This document shows positions 1-9,674 of a stretch of DNA of 64,000 bases, piece by piece. The DNA is taken from NCBI RefSeq assembly GCF_016758175.1, contig NZ_QYAB01000001.1, forward strand, positions 1,527,849-1,591,848, given 5' to 3'. Both the position numbers and the translations under genes were made by a program. Position 1 is the first letter of the stretch, and each line of letters opens with the position of its first letter. The notes under the pieces were generated by a model. It ran no database searches and was not told where the DNA came from. It worked only from the letters and a program-made list of their open reading frames with translations. Source of the DNA: Leucobacter zeae. Its GTDB lineage: Bacteria > Actinomycetota > Actinomycetes > Actinomycetales > Microbacteriaceae.

Positions 1-540
1 GAGCGCTTCTCGGCGATGACCCGACTCGATCACAACCGTGCCGTCGGCCTGCTCGCCGCAGAGGCCGGCGCGCCGGTCGGCGAGGTCGACGGCGTCACGA
101 TCTGGGGCAACCATTCCGCGACGCAGTACCCCGATCTGAGCCGCGCGACCGTCGGCGGGCGCCCGGCGCTGGAAGCGGTCGACTCCGCCTGGGCGCGGGG
201 CGCGTTCGTCGAGCGCGTCGCGCAGCGCGGCGCCGAGATCATCGAGGTGCGCGGCGGATCCTCGGTCGCCTCCGCCGCCAACGCCGCCATCGAGCACGTG
301 CGCGACTGGGTGCTGGGCACCGGCGGCGCCGCGTGGACGAGCGCCGCGGTGGTCTCGCGCGGCGAGTACGGCGTGCCCGAGGGCCTCATCTCGTCGTTCC
401 CGGTCCGCTCGTCCGGAGGGGACTGGGAGATCGTCGAGGGGCTCGAGATCGATGCGTTCTCGCGGCAGCGGATCGACGCCTCGGTGGCGGAGCTCGTCGC
501 CGAGCGCGAGACGGTCCGCGAGACCGGCCTGATTCCGTGA
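1..540 (+). CDS. mdh: Malate dehydrogenase, C-terminal part (5' end outside window)
   Basis: The reading frame is open from base 1, so only the last 180 or so codons are present. The fragment starts just before the conserved motif TRLDHNRA and includes IWGNHS, which carries the catalytic histidine that works with an upstream aspartate in NAD-dependent malate dehydrogenases. The product interconverts malate and oxaloacetate in the TCA cycle. An ATG at 16 lies inside the protein and is not the start. A 15-bp hairpin follows the stop directly. The family assignment is firm; cofactor binding cannot be judged because the Rossmann half is missing. Confidence 0.93.
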   Translation, partial: ERFSAMTRLDHNRAVGLLAAEAGAPVGEVDGVTIWGNHSATQYPDLSRATVGGRPALEAVDSAWARGAFVERVAQRGAEIIEVRGGSSVASAANAAIEHVRDWVLGTGGAAWTSAAVVSRGEYGVPEGLISSFPVRSSGGDWEIVEGLEIDAFSRQRIDASVAELVAERETVRETGLIP

Positions 541-2088
<1,548 letters not shown>

Positions 2089-2103
2089 GGTCCGAGCACC
2101 GCA

Positions 2104-2144
2104 CCGCGAGCCCGCCCCGGCCTGATGCCGGGGCGGGCTCGCGG
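2104..2144. terminator. argG terminator hairpin
   Basis: Perfect 18-bp inverted repeat: ccgcgagcccgccccggc at 2104-2121 and its complement at 2127-2144, loop ctgat. It begins 15 bases after the argG stop. No T-tract. Confidence 0.75.
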
Positions 2145-2192
2145 CGTATCGCGGCGCTGGTGCGCTGGTGCGCTGGGGTGCTGGGGGTCGAA

Positions 2193-2252
2193 CCACTACC
2201 GACTCGCCGACTTGGCATCGGGGCCGATGCTGTTTCGGCGCGGAGGTAGTGG
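2193..2252. repeat. 60-base palindromic intergenic element, copy A
   Basis: Arms ccactacc (2193-2200) and ggtagtgg (2245-2252) enclose exactly 44 bases, with a nested gcatcg/cgatgc hairpin at 2215-2230. The same geometry and central GGCATC...GATGC core occur at 17774-17833. It lies between the argG hairpin and the whiB1 terminator and has no coding potential I would accept. Function unknown. Confidence 0.6.
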
Positions 2253-2302
2253 CTCGGCGGGACGGGAGCGGGCCGGCGAGTCGGGAGCCGCTCGGACATG
2301 AA

Positions 2303-2342
2303 CGAACCCCGCCACCGATCCGATGATCGGCGACGGGGTTCG
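2303..2342 (-). terminator. whiB1 terminator
   Basis: Inverted repeat cgaaccccg (2303-2311) / cggggttcg (2334-2342) with an inner ccgatc/gatcgg stem at 2315-2330. It lies 16 bases beyond the stop of the leftward whiB1 gene and forms a long two-part hairpin. Confidence 0.65.
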
Positions 2343-2358
2343 CAGTAGGCAGGTCGCG

Positions 2359-2607
2359 TCAGGAGGCGCGGCGCGCGCGGGCCGCGCGGCGCTTGAGGGC
2401 GCGGCGCTCATCCTCGCTGAGGCCGCCCCAGACGCCGGAATCCTGACCGGTGTCCATCGCGTACTGCAGGCACATCTCGGTGACGGTGCAGCGTGCGCAC
2501 ACCGACTTCGCGCGCTCGATCTGCTCGACCGCGGGACCCGTGTTCCCGACGGGGAAGAAGAGCTCCGGGTCTACCGTAAGGCAGGCGGCCTGTTCGCGCC
2601 AATCCAT
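2359..2607 (-). CDS. whiB1: WhiB-family iron-sulfur transcription factor (WhiB1/WblE type)
   Basis: 82 residues, the usual size for the family. Four cysteines (C9, C37, C40, C46) match the 4Fe-4S ligands, followed by the G-V-W-G-G turn at 58-62 and a basic C-terminal tail that contacts DNA. The start MDWREQAACL and the stretch DPELFFPVGN match WhiB1/WblE rather than other Wbl subfamilies. WhiB1 homologues bind the primary sigma factor and respond to nitric oxide; that role is inferred from the family. A strong AGGAGGA ribosome site lies about eight bases before the ATG, and a TAGGCT box about 55 bases upstream, so unlike many neighbours this gene has a leader. Confidence 0.93.
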   Translation of the reverse strand: MDWREQAACLTVDPELFFPVGNTGPAVEQIERAKSVCARCTVTEMCLQYAMDTGQDSGVWGGLSEDERRALKRRAARARRAS

Positions 2608-2662
2608 CTGTGTTTCCTCCTGATTTGCAACGTACGCGCGCGAAATCGACCGGAGGCTGGAT

Positions 2663-2668
2663 AGCCTA
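2663..2668 (-). promoter_or_regulatory. Probable -10 box of whiB1
   Basis: TAGGCT on the minus strand. It would give a leader of roughly 50 bases carrying the AGGAGGA ribosome-binding site at 2615-2621. Confidence 0.45.
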
Positions 2669-2732
2669 GATCTCGCGCCGTAACTTCCTAACGTGGCTGA
2701 GAATGCTCACGTCGGCGTGCGCGAAACTCGAC

Positions 2733-2747
2733 GGAATATATAGTTCC
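2733..2747. promoter_or_regulatory. GGAA-N7-TTCC palindrome in the whiB1 upstream region
   Basis: GGAATATATAGTTCC sits in a conspicuously AT-rich stretch (about 2690-2800) between two divergent genes. Outer ctcga/tcgag half-sites flank it. It could be an operator for either gene; no specific regulator can be named. Confidence 0.3.
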
Positions 2748-2802
2748 ACGGTTCGAGATGCAAATCAATAGGTAATCTGTAATTCATTGGAAAGATAGGT
2801 TT

Positions 2803-3207
2803 ATGCCGACGTCACCCTCCGATCAGCCGCGTTCACGTGCGGGATGGGCAGTGCTCACCGTGCTGCTCGTCCTCGAGGGGGTGCTGCTGGCCTGGGTCGC
2901 CCTGATCGCGATCCTCGCGTCGTTCGGCTCGCACGGCGTGCAGATGCAGGTGGTGAGCCTGCTGATCATGGCCTTCGCGGTGCTCGGCTGGATCGTCGCG
3001 ACGCTCATCGGCGCCCTGCGCTCGCGGGTCAGCTGGGTGCGCGGATCGGCGCTCACCATCCATGTGCTGCTCTTCGCGGCGGGCACCGGGTGCCTGCAGC
3101 TCGCGATCGGCCCGTGGTGGTTCGGCTTCGGCATCGTCGCCGCGGCGCTGCTCGGCTTCGCCGCGGCGATCCTCGCCAGGCCGCGGACGGGCGTGCCCGC
3201 GGCCTGA
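2803..3207 (+). CDS. Small four-helix membrane protein, function unknown
   Basis: 134 residues with about four hydrophobic segments (roughly 14-40, 48-70, 82-101 and 105-125) joined by short loops, so an integral membrane protein. No motif allows a function to be named. It is divergent from whiB1 and converges on the peroxiredoxin gene, with only six bases between stop codons. The ATG at 2803 has no clear ribosome site; TAATCT at 2773-2778 is a possible -10 box giving a short leader. Codon use matches the neighbours. Confidence 0.7.
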   Translation: MPTSPSDQPRSRAGWAVLTVLLVLEGVLLAWVALIAILASFGSHGVQMQVVSLLIMAFAVLGWIVATLIGALRSRVSWVRGSALTIHVLLFAAGTGCLQLAIGPWWFGFGIVAAALLGFAAAILARPRTGVPAA

Positions 3208-3213
3208 ACGGGG

Positions 3214-3687
3214 TCAGACGCCGAGGATCCTGCGGATCCGTGCGACGTGCCCGGTGGCCTTCACGTTGTAGAGGGCGTGCTCGATCCGGCCCTCGGCGTC
3301 GATCACGAAGGTCGACCGGATCGCGCTCGTGACGATGCGGCCGTAGCTGTTCTTCTCGCCGTAGGCCCCGTAGGCGTGGTGCACCGCGATGTCGGGGTCG
3401 CTGAGCAGCGGGTAGGTCAGCGCATCGCGATCCGCGAAGCGGCGCTGGCGCTCGACGTCGTCGCGCGAGACTCCGAGCACGCGGTATCCCGCCGCCTGGA
3501 GCGGCTCGAGCGAATCGCGGAAATCGCAGGCCTCCTTCGCGCATCCGGGGGTCATCGCCTCGGGGTAGAAGAACAGCACGACCTTCTCGCCGCGGAAGTC
3601 CGAGAGGGAGACGTTCCGGCCGTCCTGATCGGGGAGCGTGAACTCGGGGGCGGGCTGTCCGGCTTCGAGGATGATGCGTTCCGTCAT
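3214..3687 (-). CDS. bcp: Thiol peroxidase of the Bcp/PrxQ peroxiredoxin family
   Basis: 157 residues, standard for Bcp. It reduces hydroperoxides in the cytoplasm using a peroxidatic cysteine (C49 in MTPGCAKEAC) and a resolving cysteine five residues on (C54), the PrxQ arrangement. The thioredoxin-like fold begins at EFTLPDQDG. The start is supported by a TAGGGT box exactly six bases upstream, so the mRNA is probably leaderless. It fits functionally with the nearby sigR-rsrA thiol-stress system, but no shared control is visible in the sequence. Confidence 0.93.
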   Translation of the reverse strand: MTERIILEAGQPAPEFTLPDQDGRNVSLSDFRGEKVVLFFYPEAMTPGCAKEACDFRDSLEPLQAAGYRVLGVSRDDVERQRRFADRDALTYPLLSDPDIAVHHAYGAYGEKNSYGRIVTSAIRSTFVIDAEGRIEHALYNVKATGHVARIRRILGV

Positions 3688-3693
3688 GGTTCC

Positions 3694-3699
3694 ACCCTA
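3694..3699 (-). promoter_or_regulatory. -10 box of bcp, leaderless
   Basis: TAGGGT on the minus strand, six bases before the bcp ATG at 3687. Confidence 0.55.
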
Positions 3700-3755
3700 G
3701 CGGCCGGGCAGCGCGCTCCCGGGCCCGGCTGCGGCGCCTCGGGCCGCCCGCGCGC

Positions 3756-4817
3756 CTACTTGAGGAGTCGTCTGAGCGACTCCACGCGGAGCGCCCCGGT
3801 CTCGTCCAGTCGGCCGTCGGCGATCGCGGCGTCGAGCTCGCAGTCGGGAGCGCCCTCCTGGTGCGTGCACCCGCGCGGGCACCCGTCGATGATCTCGGCG
3901 AGGTCGGTGAACCCGCTCAGCACGCTGCTCGGCGTGACGTGCCCGAGGCCGAACGAGCGCACGCCCGGGGTGTCGATCACCCACCCGGAGGACGGCGCCC
4001 CAGGAGTGCCGGACGTGTCGGCGCGGAACGCGACCGAGGACGAAGAGGTGTGCCTGCCGCGGCCCGTGACCTCGTTCACGTGTCCGGTCGCGCGGTCGGC
4101 CTCGGGCACGAGGGCGTTGATGAGCGTCGACTTGCCGACGCCGGAGTGCCCGACGAACACGGTCGTCCTCCCGGCGAGCGCCGAGCGGATCTGCTCGAGC
4201 GGCCAGGCGCCGGGGGCCGAGCGGAACACGGGGACATCGAGCCCGGCGAAATGGGCGAGGAACGGGTCGGGATCGGCGAGGTCGACCTTCGTGATGCAGA
4301 TGAGCGGTGCGATGCCCGCGTCGTATGCCGCCACGAGGTAGCGATCGACCAGGCGCACCCGCGGCTCGGGGTTCGCGGCGGCGACGACGATGAGCATCTG
4401 ATCGGCGTTCGCGACCATGACGCGCTCGACGGTGTCGCTGTCGTCGGCGCTCCGGCGCAGTACCGTGCGCCGTTCCTCGATGCCGACGATGCGCGAGAGC
4501 GTCCCGGCGTCTCCGCTCGTGTCGCCGACGAGCTGCACGCGGTCGCCGATGACGATCGCGCTGCGTCTGAGCTCACGGGCCCGCGCGGCGCTGACCGTGC
4601 GCTCGGCGCCGTTCTCCGGATCCGCGCCCGCGACGACCAGCACCGTGTATCGGCCGCGGTCGACGCCCGTCACCATGCCGACGACGGCGTCCGAGTGCTC
4701 CGGCCGGCGCTTGGTGCGGGGCCGGTTGCCCTTCGGGTTGGGACGTTCGCGAACGCGGTGGTCGGCGTACTCCCCGTACGGGACGTCGTCATCGTCGTCC
4801 GGTGCGAGCCAGCTCAT
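3756..4817 (-). CDS. rsgA: Ribosome small-subunit-dependent GTPase A
   Basis: Circularly permuted GTPase that helps late 30S maturation. The G motifs appear in the permuted order: G4 TKVD first, then G1 GHSGVGKS (near residue 224), then G3 DTPG. An OB-fold region precedes them, and a C-terminal zinc site with the pattern C-x3-C-x-H-x6-C follows. The 353-residue length is typical. A charged N-terminal extension with a run of aspartates is present. The ATG overlaps the aroA stop as ATGA, so it is translationally coupled to aroA; this aroA-rsgA pair is common in Actinobacteria. Confidence 0.95.
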   Translation of the reverse strand: MSWLAPDDDDDVPYGEYADHRVRERPNPKGNRPRTKRRPEHSDAVVGMVTGVDRGRYTVLVVAGADPENGAERTVSAARARELRRSAIVIGDRVQLVGDTSGDAGTLSRIVGIEERRTVLRRSADDSDTVERVMVANADQMLIVVAAANPEPRVRLVDRYLVAAYDAGIAPLICITKVDLADPDPFLAHFAGLDVPVFRSAPGAWPLEQIRSALAGRTTVFVGHSGVGKSTLINALVPEADRATGHVNEVTGRGRHTSSSSVAFRADTSGTPGAPSSGWVIDTPGVRSFGLGHVTPSSVLSGFTDLAEIIDGCPRGCTHQEGAPDCELDAAIADGRLDETGALRVESLRRLLK

Positions 4818-6373
4818 GCGTCCCCGCCGTCGAAGCCCGCAGGGCCGCCGAGGTCCGAACCGCCGATCGACTGCTCGATGAACGCGGCGCCGCCCGCGGC
4901 GAGGCCCGCCAGGCCGAGGCCGCCGAAGGGGTCGCGGGCAGGCGCTCCCGAGTCAGTCACGGCGACGCTCGCCTGCGCGGCGGGCGGATCGACGCCCAGC
5001 ATCCGGTGCCAGAGCTCGGCGAACTGGGGGAGGGTCTTCGACGTCGACGCGATGTCCTCGACCTCGACCCCGGGGACTGCGAGCCCGATCACCGCTCCGG
5101 TCGTGGCCATGCGGTGGTCGGCGTAGCTGTGCCAGACGCCGCCGTGCAGCGCCGCCGGGTGGATCGCGATCCCGTCCTCGAGCTCCTCCGCGCGCCCGCC
5201 GAGCCCGTTCACCTCGGTGACGAGCGCCGCGATGCGATCCGTCTCGTGGTGCCTGATGTGGCCGATACCCGTGATCGTGCTCGGTGCTCCGTCAGTGCCG
5301 TCGGAGCCGTGCGCGGCGAGCGCTGCGAGGCCCACGAGGGTCGGCGCGAGCTCGCCAGCCTCGGGGACGTGCAGGTCGACCCCGCGGATCGCGCCGGACT
5401 GCGCGACGGTGAGTCCGCCGTCCGCGCTCCGCTCCGTCGTCGCCCCGAACGCCGTGAGCAGCGTGCGCAGCGAATCGCCGACCTGCGTCGTCGCCTCCGG
5501 CCAACCGGGCACCGTGACGCGTCCCCGCGTCGCGATCGCCGCCGCGAGGAACGGGGCGGCGTTCGAGAGATCCGACTCGATGCGGATCTCGCGCGCGCCG
5601 ATCGGCCCGGGAGCGACGGTCCACTCGCCCGCGGCGGGGGAAGCGGCGTCGACGCCGCGCGCCCGCAGCGCCGCCAGCGTCATCTCGATGTGCGGCACGC
5701 TCGGCAGACGCTCTCCCGTGTGCACCACATGCACGCCCTCGGTGAAGCGCGCGGCCGAGAGCAGGAGGGCCGACACGAACTGGCTCGAGAGCGATGCGTC
5801 GATCTCGACCCTGCCGCCGCGGAGCGATCCGGCCCCGTGGACCGTGAAGGGGAGGAGGCCCCGGCCCTCGTCCGCGATGTCGGCGCCGAGCCGACGGAGC
5901 GCGTCGAGCAGCGGCCGCATGGGGCGCTTGCGCGCGTAGGGGTCGCCGTCGAAGGCGACGGGTCCGAGTGCGAGCGCGGCGACGGGGGGCACGAAGCGCA
6001 TGACCGTGCCGGCGAGACCGCATCCGATGCTCGTGGATCCCGTGAGCTCCGCGGTCGGCACGACCCGCAGGTCCGGCCCGAACGGGCTCCCCGTCGGGAT
6101 CTCCTCGATGACGACTCCGAGCGAGCGGAGCGCCTCGATCATGAGCGCGGTGTCGCGCGAGTGCAGGGGCGCGCGGATGATGCCAGGCGCATCGGCGAGC
6201 GCGGCGAGCACGAGCTCCCTGCCCGTCAGCGACTTCGAGCCGGGCAGCGGTGTGCGCGCGGCGATCGGTGCGCTCGCGACCGGAGCGGGCCAGAGCGCGG
6301 CGGCGGCGTCCAGGGCCTCACCCCGGCCGGTCTCCTCGCCGTCCTTGCCGCGATTCATCTTTCCCACCAGCAT
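4814..6373 (-). CDS. aroA: 3-phosphoshikimate 1-carboxyvinyltransferase (EPSP synthase)
   Basis: Transfers the enolpyruvyl group of PEP to shikimate-3-phosphate in aromatic amino acid synthesis. The substrate-binding motif PGSKSLTGR is at about residues 44-52 and GLAGTVMRF further on. At about 519 residues it is longer than the usual 430-450, with an extra N-terminal stretch and a glycine-rich C-terminal tail of some 25-50 residues that looks disordered. The start at 6373 has AAGGG about eight bases upstream; an in-frame ATG at 6358 is the alternative. It is divergent from sigR and coupled to rsgA. Confidence 0.93.
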   Translation of the reverse strand: MLVGKMNRGKDGEETGRGEALDAAAALWPAPVASAPIAARTPLPGSKSLTGRELVLAALADAPGIIRAPLHSRDTALMIEALRSLGVVIEEIPTGSPFGPDLRVVPTAELTGSTSIGCGLAGTVMRFVPPVAALALGPVAFDGDPYARKRPMRPLLDALRRLGADIADEGRGLLPFTVHGAGSLRGGRVEIDASLSSQFVSALLLSAARFTEGVHVVHTGERLPSVPHIEMTLAALRARGVDAASPAAGEWTVAPGPIGAREIRIESDLSNAAPFLAAAIATRGRVTVPGWPEATTQVGDSLRTLLTAFGATTERSADGGLTVAQSGAIRGVDLHVPEAGELAPTLVGLAALAAHGSDGTDGAPSTITGIGHIRHHETDRIAALVTEVNGLGGRAEELEDGIAIHPAALHGGVWHSYADHRMATTGAVIGLAVPGVEVEDIASTSKTLPQFAELWHRMLGVDPPAAQASVAVTDSGAPARDPFGGLGLAGLAAGGAAFIEQSIGGSDLGGPAGFDGGDA

Positions 6374-6412
6374 GGTTCGTCCCTTACCTCCGGCTTTGCG
6401 TGACGCCTCAGA

Positions 6413-6418
6413 GTCTAG
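6413..6418 (-). promoter_or_regulatory. -10 box of aroA
   Basis: TAGACT on the minus strand, about 39 bases before the aroA start at 6373, leaving room for a leader with GGAGG/AAGGG ribosome-site candidates. It faces away from the sigR -10 box 42 bases to the right. Confidence 0.45.
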
Positions 6419-6460
6419 CCGGGCCGCCCCACCGGACGGATGGCGCGCAGCGCGCAGGGC

Positions 6461-6466
6461 TAGGAT
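6461..6466 (+). promoter_or_regulatory. -10 box of sigR, near-leaderless
   Basis: TAGGAT followed by eight bases and the GTG at 6475, giving a transcription start about two bases before the codon. Confidence 0.5.
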
Positions 6467-6474
6467 CGGGTGGT

Positions 6475-7137
6475 GTGAGTGATACCGCAACGCAGGAGGC
6501 CCTGGAACGCCGCTTCACGGAGGAGGCGCTCCCGCTGCTCGACCAGATGTACGGCGCCGCCATGAAGATGACGCGGAATCCGCAGGACGCGCAGGACCTG
6601 GTGCAGGAGACCTTCCTCAAGGCCTACTCCGCGTTCGGCTCCTTCCAGGAGGGCACGAACCTCAAGGCCTGGCTGTACCGGATCATGACGAACAGCTACA
6701 TCAACACCTATCGGAAGAAGCAGCGCGAACCGTACCTCGGCGCCGTCGACGACCTCGAGGACTGGCAGCTCGGAGGCGCCGAATCCACGACCGCGATGTC
6801 GGCGCGCTCGGCCGAGGCCGAGGCCATCGACCGCACGCCCGCCACGATCGTGACGGACGCGCTGAACGCGCTGCCCGAGGACTTCCGGATGGCCGTGTAC
6901 CTCGCGGACGTCGAGGGCTTCAGCTATCAGGAGATCGCTGATATCGCCGGGATCCCGATCGGAACGGTGATGAGCCGGCTCCACCGCGGCCGCTCGAAGC
7001 TCCGCCAGGCGCTCGGGGAATACGCGAACGAGCAGGGCGTTGGACTCAGTACGAAGCAGGCCACGGGCGAGAAGCGGGCGGGTGCGAAGAAGCAGTCCGC
7101 CGCGACGAAGTCAGATGCGAAGGGAGATGCGCGATGA
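6475..7137 (+). CDS. sigR: ECF sigma factor SigR/SigH (thiol-oxidative stress)
   Basis: ECF sigma factor of 220 residues. Region 2 ([20 protein letters not shown] onward) recognises the -10 element, and region 4 ([19 protein letters not shown]) is the -35-binding helix-turn-helix. The C-terminus carries an extra lysine/alanine-rich tail of about 35 residues. The following gene encodes its zinc anti-sigma factor and overlaps as ATGA, which fixes the identity as the SigR(SigH)-RsrA pair that responds to disulfide stress. GTG at 6475 is chosen from the nearby TAGGAT box; longer upstream starts would run through the aroA promoter. Confidence 0.94.
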   Translation: MSDTATQEALERRFTEEALPLLDQMYGAAMKMTRNPQDAQDLVQETFLKAYSAFGSFQEGTNLKAWLYRIMTNSYINTYRKKQREPYLGAVDDLEDWQLGGAESTTAMSARSAEAEAIDRTPATIVTDALNALPEDFRMAVYLADVEGFSYQEIADIAGIPIGTVMSRLHRGRSKLRQALGEYANEQGVGLSTKQATGEKRAGAKKQSAATKSDAKGDAR

Positions 7138-7388
7138 GCGATTGCGGCTGCGAGAAGGCGAAGGCGAACCTGTACGAGCTGCTGCGCGGTGAGCTCTGCG
7201 CCGAGGAGTCGGCGCCCATCCGCGAGCACATCGACCGGTGTCCGCATTGCCAGGACGAGCAGAGCGTCTGCGCGAGTCTGACCGACGTCGTGAAGCGCGC
7301 CTGCGAGGACGAGCGGGTGAGCAACTGCCCCCCGAGCGAGCTGCGCGACGCGATCCTCAAGGGGCTGCAGGCCCGGTCGGCCGTCTGA
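7134..7388 (+). CDS. rsrA: Redox-sensing zinc anti-sigma factor RsrA
   Basis: 84 residues with the ZAS motif H-x3-C-x2-C (H32, C36, C39), the zinc and disulfide switch that releases SigR when oxidised. It is cysteine-rich: eight cysteines in all (C4, C6, C22, C36, C39, C46, C57, C65). It overlaps the sigR stop by four bases, so the two are made in step. A strong 14-bp hairpin follows the stop. Confidence 0.93.
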   Translation: MSDCGCEKAKANLYELLRGELCAEESAPIREHIDRCPHCQDEQSVCASLTDVVKRACEDERVSNCPPSELRDAILKGLQARSAV

Positions 7389-7405
7389 GCGCCGCTCCGG
7401 CGCAC

Positions 7406-7437
7406 GCCGCCCCGACGGCGCCGGCCGTCGGGGCGGC
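7406..7437. terminator. Bidirectional hairpin between rsrA and the hydrolase gene
   Basis: Perfect 14-bp inverted repeat, gccgccccgacggc at 7406-7419 and its complement at 7424-7437, loop gccg. It lies between two convergent genes and can serve both. Confidence 0.75.
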
Positions 7438-7443
7438 GGTGCG

Positions 7444-8346
7444 TCAGCGGCCGAGCGTCTGCGAAACCGCCCGGGCGAGTTCGACGGGAGCGGCCTCGTG
7501 CAGGTTGTGCGGTCCATCGATCTCGATGACGTGCGCGCTCGGAACCCGATCGCACCACTCGGCGAGGAGAGCGGGGCCGACCATGCCCCGCGACGCGGTG
7601 ACGAGCGTCACGGGGGCGTCCACACGGTCGAGCGCGCCCCAGACCTCGGCGTAGGGGCGCGCCGCGTCGCTCGAAGCGCTCGGCAGGTGCGCGAGGTGGT
7701 GCGCCCACTCGAGCCGGCCGTCCGCGCGGCGCCGGGTGTTGAGTGCCACGCCGCGCGCGAGCGAAGCGCGGTCGGATCCGATCCCGAACCGCACCGCGCG
7801 GTCGACGACCTCGTCGATATCGGCGAAGTCGCGCTGCCCCGCGATGAACTCGGATACGGCCGTCGCGTCGCGCTGCGGTGCGAATCCGGGCGTGAGGTCC
7901 ACGATCACGAGTCGCTCGACGCGACCCGGGTGCGCGGCGGCGACGAGGGCAGCGGTCATGCCTCCGAGCGAGTGGCCGAGGAGCGTCACCGGGCCGGTGG
8001 CCATCGCCGCGAGCGCTTCGCCGACATCGTCCGCGAGACGATCGGGGGAGTAGGTCGCATCGGCGCGCCAGTCGCTGCGCCCGTGGCCCGGCAGGTCGAG
8101 CGCGAGAGCGGGAACCGGCGACGCGTCCGTGTCGAGGGCGAGGAGCATCGGGTCGAAGCCGTGCGCGTTGAGTCCCGCCCCGTGCAGCAGCACCACCTCC
8201 GGCGGTGGCCCGGGTCTCCAGGAGAGCCCGCTGACCCGCCGCCCGTCGGAGAGCTCCGTTCCGACCCGCCGCACCTCGGGGATCGGGTCGGGGCGGCCGA
8301 CCCGCCGTGCATCCCCGGTAAGGAACCGGAACTCGTCGTCGTCCAT
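7444..8346 (-). CDS. Alpha/beta-fold hydrolase
   Basis: 300 residues with a standard alpha/beta hydrolase core: oxyanion-region HGAGLN near 55-60, nucleophile elbow GHSLGG with Ser126, and a C-terminal histidine in the GPHNLHE stretch. The substrate is not apparent; esterases, lactonases and epoxide hydrolases share this layout. No signal peptide, so cytoplasmic. The start is confirmed by TAGCCT exactly six bases upstream. It lies eight bases downstream of the stop region of neighbours with no functional link that I can see. Confidence 0.88.
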   Translation of the reverse strand: MDDDEFRFLTGDARRVGRPDPIPEVRRVGTELSDGRRVSGLSWRPGPPPEVVLLHGAGLNAHGFDPMLLALDTDASPVPALALDLPGHGRSDWRADATYSPDRLADDVGEALAAMATGPVTLLGHSLGGMTAALVAAAHPGRVERLVIVDLTPGFAPQRDATAVSEFIAGQRDFADIDEVVDRAVRFGIGSDRASLARGVALNTRRRADGRLEWAHHLAHLPSASSDAARPYAEVWGALDRVDAPVTLVTASRGMVGPALLAEWCDRVPSAHVIEIDGPHNLHEAAPVELARAVSQTLGR

Positions 8347-8352
8347 GCCGTC

Positions 8353-8358
8353 AGGCTA
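8353..8358 (-). promoter_or_regulatory. -10 box of the alpha/beta hydrolase, leaderless
   Basis: TAGCCT on the minus strand, six bases before the ATG at 8346. It overlaps the last codons of the upstream gene. Confidence 0.5.
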
Positions 8359-8748
8359 TCGCGACCGACGCGGCAGGTACCCGCCGTCCTCGAGCCCGGC
8401 CTCGATCTCGAAGCGGTTGCGCAGCGGGTCCCGTCCCGCGAGGACGTAGAGGAACGGCAGCGCGAGGCCGTACCGCAGCCACTGCTCACGGTGCACGCGC
8501 TCGTGGCGCAGCACGCGCGGTCCGGCGTTGCGGTCGGTCAGATAGCACGCTCCGACGCAACTCCCGCCCCGGCCGAAGGTCCACTTCGGCATGCCGCGGA
8601 ACACCCAGAGCCCCTCGACGCGCTCGACGCGCCCCGTGCTCCAGATCGACCCCCACGCGAAGCCCACGCAGGTGGCGTAGAGATAGCCCACCCTGGCGAG
8701 CGGCCACCTGCGGCGAGGGCGCGCCCCGGCATCCTCGCGCGCCGTCAC
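8356..8748 (-). CDS. Conserved protein with an HExxH metal motif
   Basis: 130 residues with a hydrophobic segment near 20-40 and another near 93-105. It contains H82-E83-R84-V85-H86, a zinc-binding HExxH motif, followed about 28 residues later by N-R-F-E-I-E-A (E114/E116), a plausible third ligand. This resembles small actinobacterial proteins that databases sometimes label Fe-S oxidoreductase without clear reason; nothing here suggests an iron-sulfur cluster. A membrane-linked metallopeptidase is possible but unproven. Its ATG overlaps the stop of the arginase-like gene as ATGA, so the two are coupled. Confidence 0.75.
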   Translation of the reverse strand: MTAREDAGARPRRRWPLARVGYLYATCVGFAWGSIWSTGRVERVEGLWVFRGMPKWTFGRGGSCVGACYLTDRNAGPRVLRHERVHREQWLRYGLALPFLYVLAGRDPLRNRFEIEAGLEDGGYLPRRSR

Positions 8749-9605
8749 CTGCGGGATCCCGAAGTCACGGCGCCCAGCAGACGCAGGATCGTGGGGAGAT
8801 CCTCCGCCGCCATGCCGGCGTCCGCCGGTGCGAACTCGCTGATGGACGCGCCCGCGAGCGGCACCGCGGACACCGCGGCGCGGACCGCGGCCGTGAGCTG
8901 CGCGATCGACAGCCCGAACGGCACCGGAGCATGGGCGGCGGAGAACTCGGCGGGATCGAGCACGTCGACGTCGATGTGCACATACACGCGCGTCGCCCCG
9001 ATCTCCGCGAGCCTGCCGGAGACCAGCTCGGCCAGCGCCCCGGGACCGTCGAGATCGATCGAGGGCGCGACCACCGCGATCCCTCGGCGTTCGAGCTCCT
9101 CGTCCTCCTCGGGGTCGCTCGCGCGCGTGCCGACCAGGGTCAGGCCTGCCGCGTCGATGGGGTGCTGCGAGGCGAGGTCAGGGGCCCCGTCGCCCAGTGC
9201 GTGCCGGAGCGTCATGCCCGACGCGGCGCCCGACGGCGACGTGCTCGGATGCTGCAGGTCGGGGTGCGCGTCGAACCAGAGCACGGCGAGCCCCTCGGCG
9301 CCGTGCGCCCGTACCGCGGCCTCCAGACCCGGGAGCGCAGAAGCGCAGTCGCCCCCGAGGATGATGGGCACGCCCGTCGCCTCGGCGAGGGCCTCTCGGG
9401 CGGCGTCGCGGGCGCGGAGCAGACTGCTCAGCCGTGCGATCGGGGTACCCATCGCATCGCCTGCCTCGAGCGGCACGGCGATCTCGCGCCGCGCCGAGGC
9501 GGGGAGATCCTCGAACAGGGCTCCGGCGCCTTCTGCGAGCTGCATCGCCCGCGACGACGAGGATCCCTGCCACTGGGGCATGACGAGAAACACAGGATTC
9601 GACAC
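8745..9605 (-). CDS. Arginase/agmatinase/formiminoglutamase-family hydrolase
   Basis: Ureohydrolase fold, 286 residues. Metal-site motifs: GGDC at 84-87, DAHPD at 112-116 and H-I-D-V-D-V-L-D-P near 215. In arginases the first motif is GGDH and its histidine binds manganese; here it is cysteine (C87). The other ligands are kept. The substrate cannot be assigned. The start is GTG at 9605, five bases after GAGGAGG; an upstream ATG at 9632 is less well placed. It is the first gene of a two-gene unit with the HExxH protein. Confidence 0.85.
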   Translation of the reverse strand: MSNPVFLVMPQWQGSSSSRAMQLAEGAGALFEDLPASARREIAVPLEAGDAMGTPIARLSSLLRARDAAREALAEATGVPIILGGDCASALPGLEAAVRAHGAEGLAVLWFDAHPDLQHPSTSPSGAASGMTLRHALGDGAPDLASQHPIDAAGLTLVGTRASDPEEDEELERRGIAVVAPSIDLDGPGALAELVSGRLAEIGATRVYVHIDVDVLDPAEFSAAHAPVPFGLSIAQLTAAVRAAVSAVPLAGASISEFAPADAGMAAEDLPTILRLLGAVTSGSRR

Positions 9606-9674
9606 CGGAACCTCCTCGGTACTTCGACCCATTCAGAATACGCCCGCCGGGCACTCGCCGAGCCGCGATTTCGC

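Noticed and set aside
2796..2801. TAGGTT as a leaderless -10 box for the 2803 gene
   Set aside because: It lies one base before the ATG; the transcript would begin inside the coding sequence.
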